From an uncultured Sunxiuqinia sp. (lineage in GTDB: Bacteria; Bacteroidota; Bacteroidia; Bacteroidales; Prolixibacteraceae), in assembly GCF_947495665.1 (NCBI RefSeq), contig NZ_CANLZV010000014.1:62001-126000 (forward strand): a stretch of DNA of 64,000 bases, in the 5' to 3' direction. How positions within the stretch are numbered: the stretch's first letter is position 1; each line of letters opens with the position of its first letter. Shown one piece after another: positions 34,185-41,529 of the stretch. The notes under the pieces were generated by a model, which was given only the letters and a program-made list of their open reading frames with translations, was not told the DNA's origin and ran no database searches. Made by a program: the position numbers and the translations under genes.

Positions 34185-35297
34185 ATGAAAATTGGCGTAC
34201 CTAAAGAGATTAAGAATAACGAAAACAGAGTCGCTTTAACTCCTGCCGGAACGGCGGAGCTTATTAAATGCGGCCATGAGGTTTATGTGCAAACCACCGC
34301 AGGTATTGGCAGCGGATTCTCCGATGAAACTTACCTGACAGCAGGAGCCAAACTACTTCCAACCATTGAAGAGGTTTATGCCATTGCTGAGATGATTATA
34401 AAAGTGAAAGAACCCATTGAGCCGGAATACGGACTCATCAAAAAAGGGCAGATTCTCTATACTTATTTCCATTTTGCATCGTCGGAAGTGCTGACACAGG
34501 CCATGATTGAACGCGAAGCCGTTTGTCTGGCTTATGAAACCGTGGAACTCAGCGACCATTCGCTCCCGCTGCTCATTCCCATGTCGGAAGTGGCAGGGCG
34601 CATGTCGGTGCAGGAAGGTGCGAAATACCTCGAAAAAACATATGGCGGATATGGTGTCTTACTAGGTGGAGTACCCGGAGTAACTCCCGCCAAGGTGCTA
34701 ATCATTGGCGGCGGAATTGTAGGTACCGAAGCGGCAAAGATGGCTGCCGGACTGGGGGCCGATGTCACCATCATGGACGTCAACCTGAAACGTCTACGCT
34801 ACCTGGACGACATCATGCCCGCCAACGTCAAAACCATGATGAGCAACGAATTCAACATCCGTGAAATGATTCAATCACACAGCCTCATCATCGGAGCAGT
34901 ACTAATTCCGGGTGCAAAAGCACCTAAACTAATCACCCGCGACATGCTGTCGACCATGCGCCCTGGCACCGTGATGGTAGACGTTGCTGTAGACCAGGGT
35001 GGCTGTTTTGAAACCACCAAACCAACCACCCACGACCATCCTAATTTTGTGATTGATGAAGTCATTCATTACTGTGTGGCCAATATGCCGGGAGCTGTCC
35101 CCCGCACCTCAACACTGGCTCTGACCAATGCCACCCTTTCCAACGCCATTCAGCTGGCTAACAAAGGATGGAGAAAAGCCTGTCAGGACAATCTTCCGTT
35201 GCGAAAAGGGCTAAACGTGGTTGAAGGCAAAATTGTGTACAAAGAAGTGGCCGAAGCCTTTGAACTTCCTCACGTTCCGGTAGAAACGGTTTTGTAA
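34185..35297 (+). CDS. ald: Alanine dehydrogenase
   Basis: NAD-dependent interconversion of alanine and pyruvate plus ammonia. The 370-residue chain has the N-terminal MKIGVPKEIKNNENRVALTP signature, Lys and His catalytic regions (IKVKEPIEPEY; FHFASS), the Rossmann motif IGGGIVGTEAAKMAAGLGADV (first half quoted by position near 170-190) with Asp in TIMDVN, and the late NMPGAVPRTSTLALTNATL loop. It has normal length and is closed by a strong terminator, so it is monocistronic. It is divergent from the aminotransferase gene with 248 bases between them. Confidence 0.95.
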   Translation: MKIGVPKEIKNNENRVALTPAGTAELIKCGHEVYVQTTAGIGSGFSDETYLTAGAKLLPTIEEVYAIAEMIIKVKEPIEPEYGLIKKGQILYTYFHFASSEVLTQAMIEREAVCLAYETVELSDHSLPLLIPMSEVAGRMSVQEGAKYLEKTYGGYGVLLGGVPGVTPAKVLIIGGGIVGTEAAKMAAGLGADVTIMDVNLKRLRYLDDIMPANVKTMMSNEFNIREMIQSHSLIIGAVLIPGAKAPKLITRDMLSTMRPGTVMVDVAVDQGGCFETTKPTTHDHPNFVIDEVIHYCVANMPGAVPRTSTLALTNATLSNAIQLANKGWRKACQDNLPLRKGLNVVEGKIVYKEVAEAFELPHVPVETVL

Positions 35298-35322
35298 AAG
35301 CAACAAGGCAATCTCATTTTGC

Positions 35323-35357
35323 AAGGTGGTGCTGGCTTTCAGCATCACCTTTATTTT
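35323..35357 (+). terminator. Rho-independent terminator of ald
   Basis: Stem AAGGTGGTGCTG / CAGCATCACCTT (12 pairs, one G-T) with loop GCTTT, then TATTTTT. It begins 26 bases past the ald stop. The remaining 260 bases before the next gene hold nothing recognisable. Confidence 0.88.
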
Positions 35358-35616
35358 TGGAACGATCAATCATTTTTGAACCGCCCGCCAATGTTGTTTA
35401 CCCCGCACATAATCATTCGCAAACAGAAAAGCGAACAGCCCTGTAACCAATTGATTTTTCCATTCATTTTTCTTCCTTTCACACAAACTTTTAAAGGCAT
35501 ACCTTGTTAAACTTAAGTTAACCGTTCTTCGCTTCCAAAAAGAAGAACCGCCCCAAAAACAGAACCTTTGAAAAAACACGTCAACACATTTTTTTTACTT
35601 TCTATCACCGACTAAT

Positions 35617-37614
35617 ATGCTAAAGAATAAAGATCTTTTAAAAGCCTCTTATAAATTTCACTCGTTTGATGTTTTCGACACCTGCTTGATTCGAACCTGT
35701 GGAAAACCACGAATTGTGTTTTACCTGATGGCGCTTGAATTGTATGGCGAAGACGCCCCCGAAGTGCTTATTTACGACTTTGTGAATGCCCGAATCAATG
35801 CAGAAAAGAAAGCTCTCGCCGCTCTGAAATCTTCGTCCAGGGAAGATGTTTCCATTCAGGAAATTTACGCTTCGCTGAACGCAGGCATTCTTGAATCCTT
35901 TGGCCTTGAACGGTTGATTCAACTGGAACTTTCACTGGAAGAAAAAGTATTGCGTCCAATTCAGTCAACCCGGTCGGCGATTGATTTCTTACACAATCAG
36001 GGCAAGTCAGTCTGCTACATATCAGACATGTACCTGCCAGCAAATTTCATAAAAAAACAATTAGTAGAACATGGTTTTTGGAAGGAAGGCGATAAACTTT
36101 ATGTTTCAAACGAAGTTGGACTGACCAAAGACAGCGGAGCCTTATTTGAGCTAATTGCACAAAAAGAAAACGTCGGGTTTAAGGAGTGGTTCCATTGCGG
36201 AGACGACAAAAAAAACGATCATTTGGTTCCGAAACGAAAGGGGATTAGCACCAAGCTGTTACGACAAGTTCAGTATACGCGTTATGAGCTGGAATGGATA
36301 AAATCGGCAACCTTGTCTGACAATCCGCTGCAAGGGGTGCTAATGGCCGGAATTGCCCGAACGATACGCCTCTGTTCTGAAAACTCGGCCATCACCGATA
36401 TGGTTTCAGATGTGATTGCGCCTCTTTTTGTGCCCTTTGTTGCCGGGGTTTTGGAAGATGCCCACAAACGTGGAATCAACAAAATTTACTTTTTAGCGCG
36501 CGATGCCTACATCTTCCTTCAAATAGCCAAAATGTTTAGTGCCAATTATCCTGACATCCAATTCTCCTATTTGTACGGTTCGCGAAGAACCTTTTATCTG
36601 GCTGGAATTGATCAGGGAACAAAAGAAGAATTCAGGCGAATTATGGGTGGGGCTGTTGGACGAACCCCCGTACAAATGATGCGACGCATTAATATAGATG
36701 TCCATTTGCTGAATGACGGCCTGGATGCTTTTGCAATCGACCAAAGTTTTTACGACCAAAAGCTGAACGAAGGAAACGTGGAGCTTTTCCTGGACTTACT
36801 GACTCATAAAAATGTCCTTCCTGAAATTCTTCAGGAAGCCAGAAAACAGCGGGAAATTGCACGTGACTATTTCGACCAGGAAGGCATGCTGGATAAAGAT
36901 TCATCCATTGCCATTGTTGATTTAGGCTGGACAAGAACCTGCCAGAAATCAATTAATTCCATTCTTGGCGACAAACAGGTTTTCGGCTATTATTTTGGTG
37001 TTTTCAAAGACCGTTTGCTTCCTGACGAGGCCGGTGAATACATGGCTGGCTTTTTCCCGGAAGAAATTATATGGTCGGCCAGAGTCGACCGGTCACTGAA
37101 CAGTGGCTTTGTGGCAGTGGCCGAACAGGTTTTTGCTATGACTACTCATGGAAGCACCATTGCTTACAAAAAGAAAAACGATAAGGTTTATCCGGAATTT
37201 GATACCAAAGAAAATTCGGGAAGGTATGCCCAGGAATACATTGATAAACTGTATGAGAACATTGTCTTTTTTGCTAAAGAGTACGCCACGTTTCATTGGT
37301 TGATGACCAATGCCAAATCAGCCATAACCTCCTGCGGGCTCAACTCGCTCTACCTGTTTATTGAAAAACCTAAAAGAAGAGAAACCATTATTTTCGACAA
37401 ATTCAAGGTGGGTAACAACCTCAATGACAATGAAAAAATAATCACCCATTTATCACCCCGCATCCTGTTTCAGTTCCTGAAATCGAAATTCGATTCGAAC
37501 GAAAAGCCATCCGGGCTTTTATGGATTCAAGGTTCCGTGGCCTATACCTTTGGGCAAGCGGGCTTGCAAGTATTCCACCTGGCCCGAAAACTAAAAGACT
37601 GGCTGTCGAAATAA
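35617..37614 (+). CDS. HAD-superfamily hydrolase-like protein (COG5610 type)
   Basis: Large 665-residue cytoplasmic protein. The N-terminal third is a HAD domain: motif I SFDVFDTCLIR with Asp18 and Asp21 as nucleophile and acid, motif II CYISDMYLP, motif III Lys in GLTKDSGALF, and motif IV HCGDDKKNDHLVPK. The second half is a separate domain with KIYFLARDAYIFLQIA, YLYGSRRTFYLAG and IAIVDLGWTRTCQKS, seen in COG5610-like proteins usually found in polysaccharide gene clusters. No glycosyltransferase or O-antigen genes are nearby, so it is an orphan here. Product and substrate are unknown. Confidence 0.8.
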   Translation: MLKNKDLLKASYKFHSFDVFDTCLIRTCGKPRIVFYLMALELYGEDAPEVLIYDFVNARINAEKKALAALKSSSREDVSIQEIYASLNAGILESFGLERLIQLELSLEEKVLRPIQSTRSAIDFLHNQGKSVCYISDMYLPANFIKKQLVEHGFWKEGDKLYVSNEVGLTKDSGALFELIAQKENVGFKEWFHCGDDKKNDHLVPKRKGISTKLLRQVQYTRYELEWIKSATLSDNPLQGVLMAGIARTIRLCSENSAITDMVSDVIAPLFVPFVAGVLEDAHKRGINKIYFLARDAYIFLQIAKMFSANYPDIQFSYLYGSRRTFYLAGIDQGTKEEFRRIMGGAVGRTPVQMMRRINIDVHLLNDGLDAFAIDQSFYDQKLNEGNVELFLDLLTHKNVLPEILQEARKQREIARDYFDQEGMLDKDSSIAIVDLGWTRTCQKSINSILGDKQVFGYYFGVFKDRLLPDEAGEYMAGFFPEEIIWSARVDRSLNSGFVAVAEQVFAMTTHGSTIAYKKKNDKVYPEFDTKENSGRYAQEYIDKLYENIVFFAKEYATFHWLMTNAKSAITSCGLNSLYLFIEKPKRRETIIFDKFKVGNNLNDNEKIITHLSPRILFQFLKSKFDSNEKPSGLLWIQGSVAYTFGQAGLQVFHLARKLKDWLSK

Positions 37615-37736
37615 ACTCAAAAGTTTCATCCTTCTTCTGAACAGCAACGGTTGGAAGCAGAACCTAAGCACCTCTGGAGGAACTTTTTAGCTTCATCAGA
37701 TATTGAATTATTTTTGTCAATTATTCTTGCATAAAT

Positions 37737-37752
37737 GTAAAGTATACTTTAC
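37737..37752. promoter_or_regulatory. Perfect 16-base palindrome, candidate operator
   Basis: GTAAAGTATACTTTAC reads the same on both strands. It lies between a CTTG word (37726-37729) and the -7-like TACCTTTG (37750-37757), that is, within the probable promoter of the XRE gene. Confidence 0.55.
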
Positions 37753-37754
37753 CT

Positions 37755-37778
37755 TTGTTGTCATATAATTGACAACAA
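37755..37778. promoter_or_regulatory. 9-base inverted repeat touching the XRE start codon
   Basis: TTGTTGTCA, a six-base spacer TATAAT, then TGACAACAA; the right arm ends on the A of the ATG. A protein bound here would block transcription or initiation, which suits autoregulation. Confidence 0.5.
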
Positions 37779-37984
37779 TGAAGTTGGGAAATCATTTAAA
37801 GCGCTGTCGTTTTGATTACGACGACATGTCTCAAGAAGCATTGGCAAACGAAGTTGGCGTAACGCGTCAATCCATTCATTCCATTGAAAAAGGGAAATTT
37901 GTACCATCAACGCTGTTAGCTCTAAAAATTGCTAAGTTCTTTCATAAATCTGTTGAAGATATTTTTTTCATCACTGAAGAGTAA
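37778..37984 (+). CDS. Small XRE-family transcriptional regulator
   Basis: 68-residue single-domain HTH protein. The helix-turn-helix reads MSQEALANEVGVTRQSIHSIEKGKFVPS, with the terminal VEDIFFI typical of the short YozG/XRE regulators. The frame extends three codons upstream to a TTG, but the ATG at 37778 gives the standard start. It is followed 23 bases later by an eight-helix membrane protein gene, a common pairing for this regulator type. Two palindromic sites lie at its promoter and start codon, so negative autoregulation is likely. Confidence 0.85.
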   Translation: MKLGNHLKRCRFDYDDMSQEALANEVGVTRQSIHSIEKGKFVPSTLLALKIAKFFHKSVEDIFFITEE

Positions 37985-38007
37985 GGTTACTTCTAAAAGA
38001 AACCAAC

Positions 38008-38883
38008 ATGAAAAAGTTTGCGAATACATCAATCTGGACAAGCATACTTTTAAGCAGTATTAATGCAGGCTGGCTAAGCTACAACTCCTTTCAATACTTT
38101 AACATTGACCAATGGTTTGATCAACCTGCAGCCTATGTCATGCTGCTATTTATTGGCCTGCTGGTGTTGTTCTTTAGCCATATCACCATCATTCTGTCCG
38201 TTATTCTCAATCTAAAAAAGCAGGCAAATTCATTTTTAGCCGGAGTCCTTTTACTCATTATTGGCGCGCTCTCATTGATTGCCATACTTCCCCATTGGGG
38301 AGTACTAACTGACATTCTCAAAGAATACCCGCAAGGCTTCCCGATAAATTCAGAACTGAAAGCCATTTGGATGGCGCAAAGCCTGCACGGGCTATTTATC
38401 GTCTATGCGCTGATTTATTTTATCAGACTCAAAAAGGCGCAAAAATCCAAGAATCAATCCTTAAGTTTAGCGAGTGAACAACTGTTTATCTCCTTAAATG
38501 TTGTCGGCATTGTTTGCGGTTTAACAGGACTGTTGCTTGTTACTGCCGAATATTATTTGCGCACCAATCCACAAACTTACAAATGGATCGTAATTCCATA
38601 CAGTGTGTTTGTATTTTTACCCTACCTGTTGATTCTTATCGGTTGGTTCATCCATGCTGTTCGCGGGCGGCAGTCGGGTTGGTATGATGAAAAACAACGA
38701 TTTGACATTTACAAGTCAGCCACTGTTACGCTGCTAAGCTCCATCCCCATCATGCTGGTTTTGTTTTTCAGCAACTTCAACAATATTACAGGAATAATCA
38801 GTATGCTGTGGTTGCCATTCTACCTGTTTATCGTCCTGCTCATTTTTTCAATTTCAGCCATGTATAACTTTGCTTCCAATTAA
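38008..38883 (+). CDS. Integral membrane protein of unknown function, eight predicted helices
   Basis: 291 residues, mostly hydrophobic. Probable membrane segments lie near TSIWTSILLSSINAG, YVMLLFIGLLVLFFSHI, GVLLLIIGALSLIAIL, LHGLFIVYALIYFI, NVVGIVCGLTGLLLV, YSVFVFLPYLLILIG, TVTLLSSIPIMLVLFF and LWLPFYLFIVLLIFSIS. Charged residues are limited to short loops. I do not recognise a family. Its position 23 bases after a small XRE regulator suggests that the regulator controls it. There is no sign of a transporter motif or catalytic residue. Confidence 0.72.
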   Translation: MKKFANTSIWTSILLSSINAGWLSYNSFQYFNIDQWFDQPAAYVMLLFIGLLVLFFSHITIILSVILNLKKQANSFLAGVLLLIIGALSLIAILPHWGVLTDILKEYPQGFPINSELKAIWMAQSLHGLFIVYALIYFIRLKKAQKSKNQSLSLASEQLFISLNVVGIVCGLTGLLLVTAEYYLRTNPQTYKWIVIPYSVFVFLPYLLILIGWFIHAVRGRQSGWYDEKQRFDIYKSATVTLLSSIPIMLVLFFSNFNNITGIISMLWLPFYLFIVLLIFSISAMYNFASN

Positions 38884-38923
38884 TTTACAGAAAGACAATT
38901 CTTGTCCGGAATGGGCTAGCCTG

Positions 38924-38980
38924 CCGGTGCTGGTTTGAATCCGGTTTGTTTTCTGAATTTCCGTGACAAACCAGCACCGG
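38924..38980. repeat. Long inverted repeat between convergent genes
   Basis: Perfect 14-base arms CCGGTGCTGGTTTG (38924-38937) and CAAACCAGCACCGG (38967-38980) with a 29-base loop; an outer CCTG/CAGG pair extends the stem. No T-run follows, so it is not a textbook terminator, though its place between two converging genes fits that role. Confidence 0.65.
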
Positions 38981-39006
38981 ACAGGGGAAGCTAAACTGGC
39001 CGGTTG

Positions 39007-39456
39007 CTAACCTAACTTCATTTCAACAGGTGTTTCATTCAGCAGGTTATCCAGAACAGGACTCCGCTCAGCCATTATGGTTTTCCATTGTGCTAAGGTT
39101 GCTTCATCGGCATTGGTCGTTGGGTGCAATTCAACAGCTATCTTTTGATAGCCCGCCCGCTCTTCGGTTGGCATACCAAAAAGCTTCATCGGGTTGAGCT
39201 GTCCAGTCACTCTGATTTGAAGGTCCGCCAATTCCATATTCAGTTCCTGAGCCACTTTAAAACCCAGAATATGGATACATCCCGTGAGTCCACACAAAAT
39301 GTATTCAACGGGATTGGGCGCTTTGTCGGTTCCTCCCAAATCTGAAGGTTCGTCGACCAAAACTTTGAAGTTACGCACATTTATTTCTGACTGTGAATTT
39401 GATTTCGTTGTAGAGCCTACCGTAAAATCAATTGTGGGAATCTGACTCGTTTCCAT
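39007..39456 (-). CDS. OsmC-family protein
   Basis: 149-residue OsmC/Ohr-fold protein. The core helix holds NPVEYILCGLTGCIHILGF with Cys55 and Cys60, and the C-terminal segment is AERSPVLDNLLNETPVEMKL. In peroxide-reducing OsmC proteins a second conserved Cys stands in the C-terminal CPVS-like motif; here that place is Ser (ERSPVL). So the standard peroxidatic Cys pair is not complete, and a role other than thiol peroxidase is possible. It is divergent from the Crp/Fnr gene; a TAGCTTTG word (39484-39491, minus) is a candidate -7 element. Confidence 0.87.
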   Translation of the reverse strand: METSQIPTIDFTVGSTTKSNSQSEINVRNFKVLVDEPSDLGGTDKAPNPVEYILCGLTGCIHILGFKVAQELNMELADLQIRVTGQLNPMKLFGMPTEERAGYQKIAVELHPTTNADEATLAQWKTIMAERSPVLDNLLNETPVEMKLG

Positions 39457-39483
39457 ATGAAATGTTTTAAAATTGTATTTTTA

Positions 39484-39491
39484 CAAAGCTA
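39484..39491 (-). promoter_or_regulatory. Candidate -7 element for the osmC-like gene
   Basis: TAGCTTTG on the minus strand fits TAnnTTTG, 28 bases before the start. No clear -33 partner. Confidence 0.3.
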
Positions 39492-39578
39492 CCGGTTTAC
39501 GCACCACAGCGGAAAAAAGTAGCAGTGTATTAGAAAACACAGGAAGATGTAATTTTACACCTTGGATTAAGCAAAACA

Positions 39579-40244
39579 ATGAACACAACACATACATCAG
39601 GAGAAGCCTGTATTCGGGCACTTCAGGAAGACGAGAAAAAGGAACTTTTAGGAACAGCAAAACAGTTGGATTTTAGGGCCGGAGAGCTGGTCGTAAAAAA
39701 AGGAACTCCTGTTCATGGTTTGTATTTACTAAAAACTGGTACGGTTGAGTTAGCTTTGGATGAAGGCCAGACCAAAAAGGTACTGATGCTTCTTTTTCCC
39801 GGTGAAATTATCGGGATAAACTGCGCCTATTCAACCAAACATTACAGTTTCTCCGCCAGAGCATTGACGGATTGTTCGGTAGACATCCTCAATTACGAAA
39901 CCTTTTCCGGTTTGCTCAAACAGAACACGGACTTTGCCATGTTGTTTATTCAATACATTTCAACAGTCAACGAGCACTTTTTAAACTGGCACATGAAACT
40001 GACCGAGAAGAACTCGGCAGGAGCCTTGGCCTTTTTGCTGTGCGAATTTGAAAAAAGTTACGGACAGCACACCTTCGAACTTCCACTGACACGCAAAGAT
40101 CTTGCGCGAGTGATTGGTTTCTCCAAAGAAAGTGTTTTGAAAAACTTAGCAGATTTCAGAAAAGAAGGCCTTGTAAAAAGCACAGGCCGCACCATTGAAA
40201 TATTGAATTCTGTTCGTCTTCAGGATATTTCCAACTACGGATAA
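39579..40244 (+). CDS. Crp/Fnr-family transcriptional regulator
   Basis: 221-residue regulator with an N-terminal cyclic-nucleotide-binding-type barrel (about 15-120; LVVKKGTPVHGLYLLKTGTVELAL, quoted in part, and LFPGEIIGINCAYS) and a C-terminal winged HTH (TRKDLARVIGFSKESVLKNLADF). No N-terminal Cys cluster for an Fe-S centre is present, so it is not a classic FNR; effector is unknown. An inverted repeat TGTAA-TT-TTACA (39548-39559) lies in its leader. It is divergent from the OsmC gene and 50 bases upstream of an SMR transporter gene, either of which could be its target. Confidence 0.9.
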   Translation: MNTTHTSGEACIRALQEDEKKELLGTAKQLDFRAGELVVKKGTPVHGLYLLKTGTVELALDEGQTKKVLMLLFPGEIIGINCAYSTKHYSFSARALTDCSVDILNYETFSGLLKQNTDFAMLFIQYISTVNEHFLNWHMKLTEKNSAGALAFLLCEFEKSYGQHTFELPLTRKDLARVIGFSKESVLKNLADFRKEGLVKSTGRTIEILNSVRLQDISNYG

Positions 40245-40294
40245 CAAAGTTTTCATCCCATGTCTTTTTTGAATTAAACAAAAGAAAAACGAAT

Positions 40295-40624
40295 ATGATT
40301 AACTGGATTCTACTCATTATTGCTGGCTTGTTTGAAGTTGCATTTGCCGCCTGCTTAGGCAAGGCAAAAGAAAGCGCTGGCAACGAAGCCGCCTGGTGGT
40401 ACCTGGGCTTTTTAGTCTGTTTAGCCATCAGCATGTTTTTGCTGGTCAAAGCAACACAAGCTTTGCCCATTGGAACGGCTTACGCGGTGTGGACAGGTAT
40501 TGGAGCAGTAGGCACCGTACTGGTCGGTATCTTCGTATTTCATGAACCAGCCACCTTTTGGCGCCTGTTTTTTATCAGCACCTTAATCGCCTCCATCATC
40601 GGGTTAAAGGTGGTTTCAAGCTAA
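40295..40624 (+). CDS. SMR-family transporter, SugE/Gdx-like
   Basis: Four-helix inner-membrane exporter of 109 residues. The essential glutamate is Glu14 in IIAGLFEVAFAACLGKA, and the third-helix signature is LPIGTAYAVWTGIGAVGTVL. The combination fits the Gdx/SugE branch of the small multidrug resistance family, which exports guanidinium, but drug-exporting EmrE-type activity cannot be excluded. It probably acts as a dual-topology dimer. It follows the Crp/Fnr gene by 50 bases. No guanidine riboswitch was recognised upstream. Confidence 0.88.
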   Translation: MINWILLIIAGLFEVAFAACLGKAKESAGNEAAWWYLGFLVCLAISMFLLVKATQALPIGTAYAVWTGIGAVGTVLVGIFVFHEPATFWRLFFISTLIASIIGLKVVSS

Positions 40625-40719
40625 CCGAACACGCTGATTACCGACTAGAATGCGGGAAGCTCCAATTAATTTATTGAACAAAATGCGTACTTTTGCTGAA
40701 ATTCTGACGCCAGATAACC

Positions 40720-41340
40720 ATGAATGGATTTGACCGCAAAAAACATTGGGAACACATCTATCAAACCAAATCGTCAAATGAAGTCAGTTGGTTTGAATCG
40801 GTCCCCCAAACATCGCTGAATTTTTTCAGCCAGTTTCAGGTGCCGCTCACAGCCAAAATTATTGATATCGGAGGTGGCGACAGTTTGCTGGTTGATCACT
40901 TACTCGACCGCGGTTATCAGAATCTGACGATTCTGGACATTTCGGAAGCAGCCATCAACCGGGCAAAAGAACGCCTGCAGGAACGGGCCTCCCGGGTGAA
41001 GTGGATTGTAGCCGATGCAGCGACTTTTCAACCAACCGAGCGCTATGACTTTTGGCACGACCGGGCAGCTTTTCATTTTCTGACGCAGGAAGATGAAATA
41101 GCCAATTATCTGCAAACAGCTCAGCAGAGCATTAATCCTTCCGGCGTTTTGGTTATTGGTACATTTTCGGAACAAGGCCCCGATAGATGCAGCGGTATTC
41201 CCATCAAGCGTTATTCGGAAAAGGCAATGACGGAACGACTGGAAACATTTTTTGAAAAAATAAAATGCATTACAGTAGATCACCAAACACCGTTTAGCTC
41301 CGTTCAGAATTTTGTTTTTTGTAGTTTCCGAAAAGTCTAA
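40720..41340 (+). CDS. Class I SAM-dependent methyltransferase
   Basis: 206-residue soluble methyltransferase. Motif I is KIIDIGGGDSLLVDHLL (about 46-62), motif II acidic residue in LTILDISEAAINRAKERL, and motif III VKWIVADAATFQPTERYD. The N terminus FDRKKHWEHIYQTKSSNEVSW and the DFWHDRAAFHFL segment match a widespread TPMT/UbiE-like group whose substrates are not known. It stands alone on the plus strand after the SMR gene. Confidence 0.88.
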   Translation: MNGFDRKKHWEHIYQTKSSNEVSWFESVPQTSLNFFSQFQVPLTAKIIDIGGGDSLLVDHLLDRGYQNLTILDISEAAINRAKERLQERASRVKWIVADAATFQPTERYDFWHDRAAFHFLTQEDEIANYLQTAQQSINPSGVLVIGTFSEQGPDRCSGIPIKRYSEKAMTERLETFFEKIKCITVDHQTPFSSVQNFVFCSFRKV

Positions 41341-41529
41341 GCTTTCTCCAATGAACACTGCTTCTGATTCACAAAATAGTTATGATTGTTTTTCAGATAA
41401 AAAAAAATAAACCCAAATTCCATTTTCGGCCAAGCGGATAGAAAGTATATTTTCAGAAAATGTCGTACTTTAAAGCTTGAAGTTTGGCCTGCGTGTCTTT
41501 CACCTTTTTTTCAGATTAAAATTAGAAAC

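Noticed and set aside
40244-40295. Guanidine riboswitch before the Gdx-like gene
   Set aside because: Only 50 bases are available and no conserved ykkC-type elements were seen.
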